Assembly: GCA_037903355.1 (NCBI GenBank)
Contig: JBAJFE010000001.1
Location: 186,001-250,000, forward strand
Reading direction: 5' to 3'
From: Trichuris trichiura
Lineage: Eukaryota; Nematoda; Enoplea; Trichinellida; Trichuridae
DNA length: 64,000 nt
Both the position numbers and the translations under genes were made by a program. The notes under the pieces are model-generated. The model made no database searches. It was not told the DNA's origin and saw nothing but the letters and a program-made list of their open reading frames with translations. This document shows, in pieces, positions 22,030-33,522 of this stretch. Positions within the stretch are counted from its first letter, which is position 1, and every line of letters starts with the position of its first letter.

Positions 22030-22990
22030 TTAGTCCAGGAATCACTAACTGCGATGCCACTGTTGATGTTTGAATTGGACTTTATGTAAAATGCTTCTTT
22101 TATCTTTCTAATCATAAATTGTTTTTCTGTACACAGCACCTTCATACGCAGTTGACCCATGCAGTGCGCTGCGTACTGTGCTACTGCTTATGTCTGGATA
22201 GCCTGCTCCAAAGCATCTCGCGGATCAAGTTTAGGCGGACGTAAACATGACATATTGGACGATTCTCCGTTTAATCGGTTAACTGCATTCCTGTACCTCG
22301 TTAAAGACTTCATGTGCTCCTGGAACCTATGTGCTATCGTATTACATGTTTCCCCAATGTGTTAGGACGAACATCCACACTTGATTGCATAAACTACCTC
22401 AGGGCACTGGTCCAGTGGCACCTTTTCTTTGTCGTTGCGTAAGATGGAACAGAGGTTTGAGTTTCCTTTGAACGAGACCTGGAAGCCCAGTCTGTTTCCA
22501 AGCCTTTCAATTTTTTCTCCCAGGCCTGCGTAATACGGGAGGATGAGGCGTAGCCCTGAAGCAGGTCTTTTCGCTCTTGTTCTGCCCTCCAATTTCCGCT
22601 AAATTGTTGACTTAATGAGATGAGCAGGGTATCCACTTTTCTTAAATGTTTCCCGCAAATGCTCAAGTTCTTGTCCCAAGTATTCTTGGCCACAAATTGC
22701 CAATACCCGGTCTACCATGCCAGTCAATGTTCCAGTCATAACGTGTCGCAGATGATGCGACGTAAGCTCCTCATATTTGCCTGAATGCGTTGCTTTTCGG
22801 TGAACTGTGGTCTTTATACCGTCCTGTGAGGGAATGATAAGGATGTCCAGAAATGGAGTTTTTTCTACCTTCTACCTCTTTTTCAATCGTAAAGGTAAAT
22901 GCAAAACGCAAATTTTCTACTATTTTTGTTCCATGTTTCCGTACTTTGCAACATTTTTTGCTCATATCATGCTTGCTCAGCTGCTTCATT
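22030..22990 (-). pseudogene. Penelope-like element relic: RT tail plus GIY-YIG endonuclease
   Basis: Pieces in shifting frames on the minus strand line up as one PLE open reading frame. About 22900-22790 reads AFTFTIEKEVEG then, after a frameshift, PFLDILI and TTVHRKATHSGKY, the end of the PLE reverse transcriptase. Then follow LPYYAGLGEKIERL (about 22530), CPEVVYAIKCGC and HIGETCNTIAHRFQEH (about 22390-22290), the GIY-YIG nuclease with the leading YIG changed to HIG after a stop. The last part reads KVLCTEKQFMIRKIKEAFYI and GIAVSDSW (about 22130-22030). Several stops and shifts make it inactive. PLEs use this nuclease with the RT for target-primed insertion. Confidence 0.85.
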
Positions 22991-24166
22991 GTGCTACATT
23001 CCGCATGTTCATTGTTGTACCATTTTTTGTTCCAATTTGATCCAGAATTCTATTTATTCTAGTTTTTTGCCATTTTTATCTCATTATAATCTGTCCAATC
23101 ATTGTTCTGTTTTTGTCTATGCTATGTTCCGTTTTTATTCGTTCCGTTATTTCTCACTTTTTGCATCGTAACAGAAACTTCATGTTGTTTCACTTCTTTG
23201 TCCGCTTAATTTATTGTCAGCAAGCCTCCCATTGGAAATGGAACTGCACTTTGTAATTTCGATTAGGTAAGACCAAACGTCACCGACTTCCACACCTTAG
23301 TCACGGTTGTATGAGTGATATACAGATTCTTTAATTTTCCTCTTGCGTAGATGGCGTTCATGAGATAAAACTTTTCCTTGAAATGGATTATCGCGCAGTC
23401 CGCCACTGCCGATGCCTTTAGGGCTCTGTTCATAGCGACGGAAGGTCTGAGACTAGCGGGGGTGCGTTTCACTTTGCCGTAGCGTTCTCTTTGCAGCAAG
23501 ACGTCCATCACACAGTGAACGCTTGTACTTCGCCTTATACAGTGACAAAAGATCCCTTAGTTTCTACCCTGGCCGTGATTTGCTATCGTTCTTTGCTGTG
23601 AATGCGTGATTGCTCTTTGTTAGTTTTCCAGCGTTCAACTCTTTAGTTTGGTATTCAATCTTCTTGTCTCTCCGTAGGTTCATTGCCCTTGCTTTGCGGC
23701 CGTTCGTTTAACTTTCCCAATTTATCGCGCTGCAATTATCACCGTTGCTCAACCGCTTGTACGTTTTGGCATTTCGTTCAAACCTTGCTTGCCCGTTCAC
23801 TTCCATTTGTTTTCTGACCTTCAGCTGCAGCTGTTATTTTATCCCACTTGATGCAGCCCATTCGTTTCGCTGCTATTCTTTTGCTGTCGTTCAATTAATT
23901 CTTTAGCCTTTTTTGCCTTCTAATACGCCAAAGTCCCGCTTTACTTTATTTTTCCGTATATTGAACGACGGCGTTTTGCTGACACTGTCTTTACGAACTT
24001 GTTTCGTAGCCTTAGCTCACAATTATTAGACCTATTAATTGGATGCTAGTGCTGTGACACGAACAACTGTGAGATTTTCGCCAAGTACTTTTTGCGGCAG
24101 CTGAACGGATGCTTTTGCCAGTAAAAGTCATTCAAATAGTAGTTAGGGCGTGCATTTATATCATGA
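22991..24166. other. Non-coding interval, T-rich
   Basis: No PLE RT palm motif or other gene could be read. It contains the second copy of the 8100-8270 repeat (23457-23600). Confidence 0.4.
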
Positions 24167-24620
24167 AAACTGGATGTTTTGTAACGGGTTGAATTTTCAT
24201 GGTTGTAAGGTCTTCTACGGCTTTTCCCGTTTTTCGTTGTGCTGTTATCTGTAATTAAACTAAACAACTGCTCTACCAACGGATGGATGAGCCGTTACTA
24301 AGAAAAGTACAGATATCAACGCACTCAACTTTTTTGTTGTTCAAAGCTTTCGGAACGCTCTAGTTCCGTCGTCAGTGAGGTGGTGGACCACGAAACTAGA
24401 GCCTCACGAGGCAGTAATAGTCCACCACCTCACTGACGACGGAACTAGAGCGTTCCGAAAGCTTTGAACAATAAAAAAGTTGAGTGCGTTGATATCTGTA
24501 CTTTTCTTAGTAACGGCTCATCCATCCGTTGGTAGAGCAGTTGTTTAGTTTAATTACAGATAACAGCACAACGAAAAACGGGAAAAGCCGTAGAAGACCT
24601 TACAACCATGCATTTATATC
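24167..24620. repeat. Head-to-head hammerhead-like foldback 2
   Basis: Arms of more than 150 bp share CTTACAACCATG, CGTAGAAGACC, TAACAGCACAACGAAAAACG and ACCAACGGATGGATGAGCC blocks in opposite orientation. The left arm carries the motif on the minus strand (core 24369-24375, GAAAGCTT 24344-24351), the right arm on the plus strand (CTGACGA 24433-24439, GAAAGCTT 24457-24464). The centre is about 55 bp. The outer block reappears at 40470-40590 and, decayed, inside the SMC1 pseudogene at 61185-61270. Confidence 0.88.
24425..24475 (+). ncRNA. Hammerhead-ribozyme-like motif
   Basis: TCA-CTGACGA, extra C, stem II GGAAC/GTTCC around a 6-nt loop, GAA-AGCT-T, then TGA pairing with TCA. N7 is C here and stem II differs from the GGGTC/GACCC copies while staying paired, which is covariation. 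Its mirror copy is at 24338-24385. Confidence 0.65.
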
Positions 24621-24729
24621 ACGTGCAAACAGAAAACCTGACTTTGTCTCAATACATTTAAGCCTGCTTTTTCGCTCGCGCGTTTAAGATATCAGAAATT
24701 TTAGAAAAGCTTTCCATTATAACTGTGGC

Positions 24730-25060
24730 AATGCTGGCCAGTGAACCGGACCCCCCTCAGGGCATAGTGGGATGACGCCTCGCACTGCCTGGCGTCGACG
24801 TCGCCCTCCCTGTGGTGCAAGGGATGCAGCCCTATCGAGGCCGCGTCTAGCGGACGAGGTCACCTCCTTGCTGATGCGCGACCCCGCTCCAGGTTACTGA
24901 CCAACGAGCCGTTCACCCCAGAATGGCCCCATATTCGTCTATATAAGATTACGGGAGCTGGGGTGTAGCGACTCTTTCCTCTATCGTGTACTCGCTTACA
25001 TCAGTAAACAGTTCAGTAAATCGAAGCCTTCGTTCTTGGCGCAAGTGTTCTCCCACAATA
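24730..25060 (+). repeat. LTR-like relic (plus orientation)
   Basis: It aligns with the reverse complement of 10470-10790 over the TATATAAG box and the GACTCTTTCCTCTATCG ... AAGTGTTCTCC block. It lies upstream of a gypsy reverse transcriptase relic on the same strand (25740-26160), so it may be the 5' LTR of that element. Confidence 0.6.
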
Positions 25061-25739
25061 ACCAACGAAAAAGCGCGTGTAATCTAAGTAACCGTTTTTG
25101 GAATTACGCTACTGCCACGCTTCTTTTCTGCATGATCCGCTTCCACGAGTCTACTTGGTAGCATTGCATGGGGTGCATTTCTGTTGGGCTACGGACACGC
25201 GCTTTGAGAAGCCTATGTTCTGCTGGATCGGTCCTCATTAGCTTACATTTCTAACGATGGGACTGCGGTCGTCGGTCGGTCATATAACATATGCCTCGTC
25301 GGTCCCACGTGTTCGCTATGCCGTGTTATAGAATACTCATTCTCAACCGTTTTTCCCTTTTCCCCTTTCGAAATTCCTCCTTTCTTTCCTTATTGCCGTG
25401 TTGCGTTTGTCCTTCTCTCTGCAACGATCAAGTGCTTGGATCAGTCTAAGACAAGGTATATAAAACGGATAGATAATCACAAAATCATTAATTGATGAAC
25501 AGCAAAAAATATTGAGCATTCTGACAAACTGAACGAAACTTAAAAAAACCCACTGAAACAAAACCATCTATGAAAATGAATGCTGCCCTTGAGCTTGGCG
25601 CTTTTCTGCAAGTTTCATGGTGCCCGGCTCCAAACGAGGCAGTAATAGTCGCAGGACAACTCATACCGCATCATCCTTTATTTTCCTGGGTTCTCTTGAG
25701 AAAACCACCCTGGTGAATCCACTCTTCACTGTGTAAATT

Positions 25740-26160
25740 GACGGTAAGGCTGAGTCCCTTTGAGTTTTTGCGTGTACCATTTGGCCTACGTAATACTGCT
25801 CAAACGTTCCAACGTTCATCAGTTAAGTTCTCCAGGCGTCACCTTTTTGCTACGTGTATATCGATAACCTCCCGGTAGCTAGTCGTGATGGGGACGAACA
25901 CAAACAGCATTCAGTAAGTCTTTTCAAGCGCTTACAAAAATCTTCGCTTGTTATAAACCGAGACAAATGCGTCTTTGGTGCGTCTGAGTTTGATTTTCTT
26001 GGGTGCCATGTCAGCGAGCGTGATATTCAGCCTCCGTCACAAAAGACACTGACATTGTTGACTTTCCCATGGCCTTCCATTGATAAGTTACGGAAATCCT
26101 TTGGTCTGTTCAATTCTTATAATCGTTCCATTCAACATTGTGCTGCAATTTGCTAGCCTT
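25740..26160 (+). pseudogene. Ty3/gypsy reverse transcriptase relic
   Basis: On the plus strand the frames read CEFLRVPFGLRNTAQTFQR, then after a shift YVYIDNLPVASRDGDEH and CVFGASEFDFLGCHVS, the palm and thumb of a gypsy-type reverse transcriptase. The catalytic YIDD is YIDN, and there are stops and at least one frameshift. The element is cut off at the boundary of the inverted-repeat element beginning at 26210. Confidence 0.8.
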
Positions 26161-26209
26161 CGTATGAACTCTTGACAAAAGCACAGCAACATGGTATTCT
26201 CGGGTCTTT

Positions 26210-26620
26210 GATGTTGGGCCCCCACCAGAAGTTGAGGCGGCAAATTCAAAGAAGATCAAGTGGACCCAAGTGGAAGACCCACCATTGTGTTTCCCGTACC
26301 TTCAATGCATGCGCAGCTGATTAATTCCCTCACCTTCGCTCTTTCCTACAGGTCACTAACCGCATCTGTGACAATTGCAAACGCCATTACCTTGCAGTGC
26401 AGCAGAATTCTTCAGCGCTAATCCGTTGGACCGGCAACCGGGTCACTGCATGTGCCATTGATACTCCATTGTGCTGCCGCGCCAACTACTCTGCACGTGT
26501 TCACTAAACCTGACGATAACGTCCCTACCGTTGTGCCGCTAATCACAATTTATTACGCAGTAGAGTCGCGGATTATGCTTTGATGCTGCCGCCTCAACTT
26601 CCGGTGGGAGCCCAACATCA
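26210..26620. mobile_element. Terminal-inverted-repeat element (related to copy B)
   Basis: The ends 26210-26252 and 26578-26620 are inverted repeats of about 43 bp: TGATGTTGGGCCCCCACC ... TTGAGGCGGCA on the left, and the mirror on the right. The interior block CTCCATTGTGCTGCCGC ... CCGCTAATC matches copy B at 13280-13370. The BEL element inserted only 1 bp beyond its right end. Confidence 0.75.
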
Positions 26621-26621
26621 T

Positions 26622-26767
26622 TGTCACGAACGAAAGACAGTAGTAACGAGTCAGGACGAAGCGCTCGCTATCGTTTATTATTCTCTACACCCACGCACCG
26701 TAATACTGCTGTGCTCAAGAACCTAGAAATGAAATGTAAAGTGAGGATCAAATCAGCGCTCGCAACA
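26622..26767 (-). repeat. BEL 3' LTR
   Basis: Direct repeat of 32691-32828 with TG...CA ends. It contains the shared AGCGCTCGCTATCGTTTATT stretch and a small insertion (TAATA) relative to the other copy. Confidence 0.95.
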
Positions 26768-26874
26768 AATACCCGCCCCTCGATTTCCAAACGATTTGGA
26801 AATCTGGAGACCGGCTGGACAGAAAGGGGTAGCGATGTTTACGGTGGTTTCTCAACTGATTCTAGCACCGTCAG

Positions 26875-28107
26875 TCAAGTTATAGGCCGTTTATACGTTC
26901 CGGTCGTTGTTTTCACGTTCACGACACGTACTCTTCCGTCTTTACCCTTGAAAACATCAACGATCCTACCGAGTGGCCATTGACCCTTTGGCGAGTTCGG
27001 GTCTACAATGACCACTACGTCATCCACCTTTAAATTAGGATTTTCCACCATCCATTTCGTTCGTCGCTGAAGCGTTGGCAGCAGCTCCCTTTGCCACCGT
27101 CGCCAGAAGCGTTCTGCGATGACCTGAGCATGTTGCCAATGTTTCGTCCAAGTACACTGTTCGGTACATAGGATATCCGACGGCACATAAACACTGGACC
27201 GGCCGGTTAACAAATGGAACGGCGTCAATGGCGATGGGTTCGAGACATCAGAACCCATGTAAGCCAGTGGTCTGCCGTTTAAGAGTGACTCAACCTCGGC
27301 GAAAACTGTCGATAAGACTTCATCCGTAACAGCATTTCCTGACAACACGGAAACAAGAGCCTTTTTTGCCACTCTGATTAGCCTTTCCCACGTCCCGCCC
27401 ATATGGGGACCAGCAGGCGGCCAAAATTTCCACTGTATCTGGCGATCCGCTAAATAGCGGTCCACGTTCGACGAATCAAGGGCGTCTCGAAATTCGTTCA
27501 AAGTCTTTGCTGCAGCTACAAAATTGCGGCCATTATCACGGTATACCACGGATGGCTGCCCTCTTTGCGCAATGAACCTGGGTAATGCGAGAATAAACGA
27601 CTGCGTGTCTAGCGAATGCGCTACTTCCAAATGGGAAGCCCTCGACACAAGACATGTAAAAATACATCCATAACGCTTTGCATGCTTCCTACCAATCAGT
27701 ACTTCAAACGGACCGAAAAAGTCAGCGCCAACATTTGTGAATGCAGGCGCAGCACAATGTAGTCTTTCTTTCGGCAAAAGTGCCATGAATTGTTGGCATG
27801 GCTTCGCGTTCATTCGTCGACAGTAATAACACCGGTCAATTATTCGGCGCATCGTTCTTCTTCCGCCTATGATCCAATATTCCGTGCGTAGGTCGGCCAA
27901 AACTCTTTCGGTACGCGAATGCATTGGGTCAATATGACGTTGCCACACTAACCGATGTACTAATGAACAGTCTGCAGGAATAATCGCCGGATGTCGATTT
28001 ATGTCCAGCTGAATTCCTTGCCGTAAACGACCACCGACGCGAATAACTTGATCTTCGTCAAGAAACGGATCGAGTGAAATCAATTTCGACTTTGGGTTCA
28101 AACCCAT
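26875..28107 (-). pseudogene. BEL integrase (open 410-codon frame)
   Basis: The frame reads, in order, an HHCC-type zinc-binding segment (HIDPMHSRTERVLAD ... CYYCRRMNAKPC), the DDE core (NVGADFFGPFEV, then VYRDNGRNFVAA, then GPHMGGTWERLIRVAKKAL with the catalytic Glu), and a C-terminal domain (KVDDVVVIVD ... GQWPLGRIVDVF). All three acidic residues are visible and the frame is undamaged, but it belongs to a pol gene broken upstream. Confidence 0.9.
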
Positions 28108-28729
28108 GCCGTTTCTTTATAAATCATATTCTTCCGGGAGAGCAAAACGTTGAAACACATGAATACATTTTGCCAGTGCCTTCCATATTTCTCAAACTGA
28201 TAAGGTAACTGACATTGAGTTGAACGTCTTGTAATGGAGGAAACGACGGATATATGCAACAATCCTCAAGCACGTTTTAAAACGCGACACCCTATAAAAC
28301 AAGTGCATTACACAATTGACTTCCTGATGCACAACTGCTGCAACGAGCCGAGGACTGTTCATCACCTCAGGATCATCGGCATCGACAGCTATCAGTGTGC
28401 TCTGTGCTCACCGGCCACAACTGCTCATCTAATCGAAGGAAGGTAGGGCCAACAAACCATCAGTGACATCTCGACAGGGCACTAGGAGAGACCCCTCTTG
28501 AGACATCATCCGCTGGATTTAAACTTCCATTAATATGTCACCACTGACCGACGGCTGACATTTCCAACATTTCTGCTACTCGATGGGCCACGAATGCCCT
28601 CAGGCGACATCCTTCCATATTCAGCCAACGCATAACTGTCAGAGAATCAGTCCAGTAAAATATCTCGTTTTCTTCAATGTGCAGCGACGACGCTGCTACT
28701 GCTGCCAAGCGAACCGCCAGAACGGCTGC

Positions 28730-29290
28730 TTAAAATTCTAAGCGCGGAATTGTTAACGAGCGACGAGGGGCTATTCTATATTTAGCGAGCACCAACGATG
28801 AAGTAACTTTGCCGTTATCAAAGCACAGTCGAACATAACTAGCGGCACCGAACGCCTTTTCAGATGCATCGACAAACACGTGTAGTTGTGCCTTGACCAG
28901 CTTACTTGAGAATCCAAGCGAACGAGGGATAGTCAACCCTTTAAGTGACACCAAATCGTTGTACCAACGGCCAAAACGACGAAGAACACCTTCCTCAACT
29001 GGATCATCCCAACTTCCACCACTGAGTGTGGCTTCTCTCATAAGCAATTTTGCTTCCACGATGACGGGAGCGATTAGACCCAGAGGATCAAAAAGTCTTG
29101 CGATCACACCTAATAACTGTCTTTTCGATATTACTTCCGCGTCCCTGTACGTTACGGGGAAGCAAAGAGTGTCACACTGAAAGTTCCACTGGAGTCCTAA
29201 CACGCTCTCCAGCGGGGCTGACAGACTGCATTCGATCAGAGAACGAGAACACTCATCCATGCGGAATGCGGCCAGCAATCGGGGCTCCAC
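28730..29290 (-). pseudogene. BEL RT end and RNase H, broken
   Basis: The frame reads LLGVIARLFDPLGLIAPVIV, a BEL connection motif, and QLHVFVDASEKAFGAASYV, the start of RNase H with its first Asp. It ends at a stop after IPRLEF where relatives continue with QAAVLA, a likely CAA-to-TAA change. Sequence to 28110 still carries RNase H fragments in the same region but with no long frame. Confidence 0.85.
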
Positions 29291-29304
29291 TTATGGTCAC
29301 TTAA

Positions 29305-30744
29305 CTAGGGGAACCCGCCAACCGCAAGGCCACGCTTTAGCTCTTTACATACAGACAGAGCTTCATCTACTGTCTCAAACGAGTCCATATAATTATCTAC
29401 ATAGAAACTCCGTCTGACCTGCTGACCAATGACGGAGTCTACATGGTCCATTATACACTGTTTTAAAGCATACATAAATGACGCAGGGGCGGATCTTAGC
29501 CCAAACACTTGTCTGGTCATTTGAAACGTTTGTGGAGCTTCGTCGCCTTCTGTCCAGAGGAAACGTAGAAATGACTGATCATGCAACGGCACCTGCACCT
29601 GGTGAAACATCCTTTCGACATCCGCAATTACTGGTACGGCAAATCGACGGAACTGTATCAGTAATGGAATCAAATCGTTCAGCAGATCCGGACCTTTCCT
29701 TAAACAACTGTTCAACGATACACCCTCGCACACCGAAGAGGCGTCAAACACTATACGAACTTTGTTTGGCCTTGCTGGATGGCGCACACCATGGTGAGGA
29801 AGGTAACAAATCCTTCCAGCAGGTAGCCGCAACTCTTTCTGCTCTACCTTGCGTGCAATTCCCAGCTGCATTAATTCTGAAATCGCTTTAGCGTAACTGG
29901 AGCGCAGTTCATCATCAGCAGAGATCCGTTTTCTCAATGAAATGAAACGTTTCATTGCCTCATTTCGATTGTCGGGTAGTTTCACATCATCTGTCGCCCA
30001 TAGCAAACCAACTTCGTACCTACCATTCACGAACCTGGTTGAAGAGGCAAGTTGGTCCTCCTCTAATCGCCTAGGAGGCTGAACATTTGGCTTCGTACCG
30101 AAACTTTCCGTAGACCAAAACCGTTCCAAAAGACCCATTATTTCATCGTCATCTTGAGATCTCAACCGATTAATGTTATTTACCGAGCACAACGCGTTGT
30201 GACCCAACAAGGTGGTGGATCCTACAACTACCCAACCCAATGGTGTCCTCATACCAAAGGGTCGCTTCTTTGCGGATGGTTTCCGAAGTTCGAGTGGCTG
30301 GATGATATCGAAATTGTCAGCACCGATTAGTAGGTGCACTTTGCCATAATCAACCTTGGACAATGGTAGGTCCTTTAAGTGACTATACGACAATTTCTCC
30401 TTTGACCAATTAACAGAACGATGAGACAGATTCAAAATAGGAACGACCAGAGCCTTCCCGATATCATCAGCCTGCCCGTCTGAGCCACTAACATTAAACG
30501 AGACCGAAGTCAGCTCAAACGGCGGATCTCTTCCGTGGAAGGTCGACAACTGAACGTTGCACGGTTTCCGCGAAAGACAGAGCTGCCTAACCAATTGATC
30601 TGTTATCAGCGTCCCTTCGCTTCCAGGATCAATTAAGGCATACGCAGAGACACTACGACCATCTCTGGACACGATAACCGGTACAACAGAGAGACAGACA
30701 GCATCATCACCCCTTGTTTTCGCAACGTTAGCGCCAACGGTCAT
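29305..30744 (-). pseudogene. BEL protease and reverse transcriptase (479-codon frame)
   Basis: Near the N-terminus ALIDPGSEGTLIT is the DxG-type active site of an A17 retropepsin. PLGWVVVGS and LLERFWSTESFG are BEL hallmarks. The RT domain follows with VRIVFDASS, VIADVERMFHQVQV and the catalytic box FYVDNYMDS (YVDN is usual in this clade). The frame stops after GLAVGGFP, just before the thumb, because of an in-frame TAG at about 29305. Confidence 0.92.
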
Positions 30745-30801
30745 GGAGGGTGTAGCGAATGAAGCTTTCTGCGATGCGACTACTTTCTTCTCTCTCTCTT
30801 G

Positions 30802-32221
30802 CTACACCCTAGGCAATCCATGCAGTAGTCTATGATGTCTCTGTTTGCAGCCATCCACACCGCATGACACTTTAAATGGACAAAACCGTGCTCGATGACT
30901 CGCACTCAGACATGCAAAACACTGTTGCAACTCCTTTGCAATTTCTGCCCGACGTACAGGAGTAGGCTCCCTAAACTGTGGACAAGCAGAGAGAATGCGC
31001 ACTTTCTCACATAAGGCGCAACTTCGTGACTTCTCTTCAGATGACAACAATCCTATTCCTTTCTTCTGTGCAGTGAAGTTAACCTTCCGGCCCATGTGGT
31101 GATACGATGCTCGAGGGCCCAAACCTGAATCATCACGTAATTCAGTTGGTTCAAGAGTACGATTGACCACGACCAATTCTTCTAACCACTGATCCAGGTT
31201 TTCTAGCGTTGCTTGACCAGGGGACAAGTGAAATGTTTTTTTTGCCCATTTCTCCTGAAGACTCCGCGGCAACTTCTGAACAACACCTTGGAGTGTGGCC
31301 AAGGACTGCAACTCTACATTGCATCCTCTGTGCCGAAGAACATTCAAAGTTCCATGAAGTTCGAAATAGAACCGTTCGATGTCACGATTAGACCGGGGTT
31401 GAATTGGTTCAATCGTTCGCAATTTTCGAATGCATGCACCCACTACAACACTCGGACTTCCAAACAGTCGCTTCAAATCTCGCAATGCTTGCCCATACAT
31501 ATCCGGACTGCTTAGGGAAGGCGCAACGCTTGCCCTTAATTCAAGCGACAGCAGCTGTCGCAGATTGGCAATTCTTTGAGAATTTGACGGAACAACGTCA
31601 TGTACGAGCGACTTAAAGCTTCCTATAAACACGTCCCAATGAAGTGGATTTCCGTCAAACTGCTCTATCTTCACGGCTGGGGCGAAGTCGGCAAGCCACG
31701 AAGCGGGAACAGGGGAAGAGATGTTTGTCGACATGTCTACGCCAGAAATCCAGTCATCTACACTTCCGATCGCAGCAACTGTGCTCGGTGGTTGCGCTTC
31801 AATAGTGTTCGAAACTGAAGTATCATTTTGCTTCGGTGGTAGCTCACGTGATTCAGATCGGGCAGCTGCCAATTCCTTGCGCAAACCGTCAATCAAAGAT
31901 GTGGGTGTAGCCCATAGTTTCTTTTTGCCCAGGGCTCCCCTAGGCCTTGTCAGGGCCCTCCAGGGCCCCCTAGGCCTTGTCAGGGCCCCCTAGTCCTTGT
32001 AAGGGCCCACCTTTTATTGGGACAATGTCCTGCCGCATTATTCTCCAGGGCCCCCTGGCTTCCAGGGCTCTCCTAAAATCTTCCAGGGCCCCCCAGGGGG
32101 GCCCAGGGCCCACGTTGAGAAACACTGGTGTAGCCGTTAGCTGCGTTGTCAAATTGTTCACCGCTTCGATGACCTCATTATTGTTTCCTTCAGCACCATT
32201 CTTGCGATCTGCTTCTGCCAT
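30802..32221 (-). pseudogene. BEL gag, interrupted by a hAT MITE
   Basis: Gag begins at about 32221 (MAEADRKNGAEGNN) and is split by the MITE at 31913-32127. Downstream the frame resumes with IDGLRKELAAARSE and continues through a capsid-like region (EQFDGNPLHWDVFIGSFKS) to Cys/His knuckles (CALCEKVRI, CFACLSASHRARFC) at the C-terminus. The codons on each side of the MITE become contiguous if one target copy is removed, so gag was whole when the MITE arrived. Confidence 0.9.
31913..32127. mobile_element. hAT MITE copy 2 in BEL gag, TSD GTGTAGCC
   Basis: A 215-bp element with ends CATAGTTTCT and GTTGAGAAACACTG and 8-bp direct repeats GTGTAGCC at 31905-31912 and 32128-32135. The interior has tandem CCTAGGCCTTGTCAGGGCC units and the same GGGACAATGTCCTGCC block as the copy at 8515-8646. 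Confidence 0.95.
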
Positions 32222-32690
32222 CTTTTTTTTCGATAAGTAACGACGCTGTTTCCCGCTGTCCCTTTCCGACGCCGACTACGAGAGAGCATTTAATGAAAAT
32301 CGTGAACAAACAGCTTGTCGGCTGAACGGACTGACACTCCCAGCGCGACAGGCGATAACGCGGAGCAGGCGACACTGTGCAGCAAATGCTGAACACTGAA
32401 GCCAGCAGTACAGCAACACGTCAGAATGGAAAGTCAAACATGGCGATCCTTTCCAACAGACGTAAAGCGATTCAAACCGATCGAGAATGGCCAAAGCCGA
32501 CAAAGCCAACGTCATCAAGACGAAAGCGACCCAAAACTTACAAATCCGAGAGCAACGATGGGCCCCCGCCAGTGCCGACGGGAAACGAAAAGACGCCATT
32601 CTATTTAAGGGCTTCTGATGTGGTGTCAATCGATGAAACGAAGGGAGCGCGTCGAAAGATTGCGAGATCCCGGCTCGAGGCACCAGGAAC

Positions 32691-32828
32691 TGTCACGAAC
32701 GAAAGACAGTAGCAACGCGTCAGGACGAAGCGCTCGCTATCGTTTATTATTCTCTACACCCACGCACCGCTGTGCTCAAGAACCTAGAAATGAAATGTAA
32801 AGTGAGGATCAAATCAGCGCTCGTAACA
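32691..32828 (-). repeat. BEL 5' LTR
   Basis: Direct repeat of 26622-26767, TG...CA ends, followed on the plus strand by the target duplication ATCAT. Confidence 0.95.
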
Positions 32829-32929
32829 ATCATAGTTCCCAAAACGTTTGGGAACCACTGTTCTAGTCGATCAATTCTGCAGGAGATAGATACGGGAATA
32901 TCTACCCATGCTGGTATCGTCCTCAAAAA

Positions 32930-33175
32930 ATAAGTCCGCGACAAAGGAGTTGGAAGTGGACGATGTCGTGTTAGCAGTTCACGTCGCCAATTCGCGTGGT
33001 ACTTGACCATTGGGTCGAACAGTCCAGAAACATCCAGGTCCAGATGGCACCACCCGTGTAGTGGATATACAAATACAACACGGACAAATGAGACGTCCAG
33101 TATCTCGCCTGGTCAAGGTAGGCTCGCCGACTTCTGATCTTCATGAAGCGGCCGCGGAGGATGTGGTTACTTAAT
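32930..33175 (+). pseudogene. Second BEL/Pao fragment: integrase C-terminus
   Basis: On the plus strand the frame from about 33010 reads GRTVQKHPGPDGTTRVVDIQ and then RRPVSRLVKVGS, the conserved BEL integrase tail (GRV...HPG.DG..RVV...T..G...RP...L). A TGA sits where W of the PLGR motif is expected. This is from an older element of opposite orientation into which, or next to which, the 26622-32828 copy inserted. Confidence 0.8.
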
Positions 33176-33522
33176 CAAAGGGAAGGGCTACAGATCTCTC
33201 ACGTTACCTTCTCACGAGCACATGTCGAGGCTAATCTGTGATTAACCGTCCTTAACAGTACGCACTCACACTTTCGCACGAAGATCAATGTCCTCAACAA
33301 AATCCTATCGGCACCATGGCAATCTCCTATAATTGATTTACTGGTTATGGATAAATACTTTCCCACACACGCCCACATAGCGGGAAAAGGCAAGCGCACA
33401 TAAAAACTACCGCCACAGTATATAATCGCCGTCCTCTGCGCATATATGTATTGCACGATCACCATTTCTTCTGTCGTAACCGTTTCTACCGTCGTATCTA
33501 TCTTTTCCTTTACCGTTTCGTA

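Larger units (their letters stand above)
26622..32828 (-). mobile_element. BEL/Pao LTR retrotransposon, near complete, TSD ATCAT
   Basis: A 6.2-kb element on the minus strand with LTRs at 26622-26767 and 32691-32828. The LTRs begin TGTCACGAACG and end AACA, and the whole is flanked by ATCAT at 26617-26621 and 32829-32833. Internal order is gag, A17-type protease, reverse transcriptase, RNase H and integrase, as in Belpaoviridae. It is disabled by a stop near 29307, a stop after LEF near 28733, decay across 28110-28730 and a hAT MITE in gag. The LTRs differ by small indels, so it is not a fresh insertion. Confidence 0.95.

Noticed and set aside
22150..22400. Stand-alone GIY-YIG nuclease gene
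   Set aside because: The adjoining RT tail on the same strand and the PLE-specific VVY-I-C motif make it part of a Penelope-like element.
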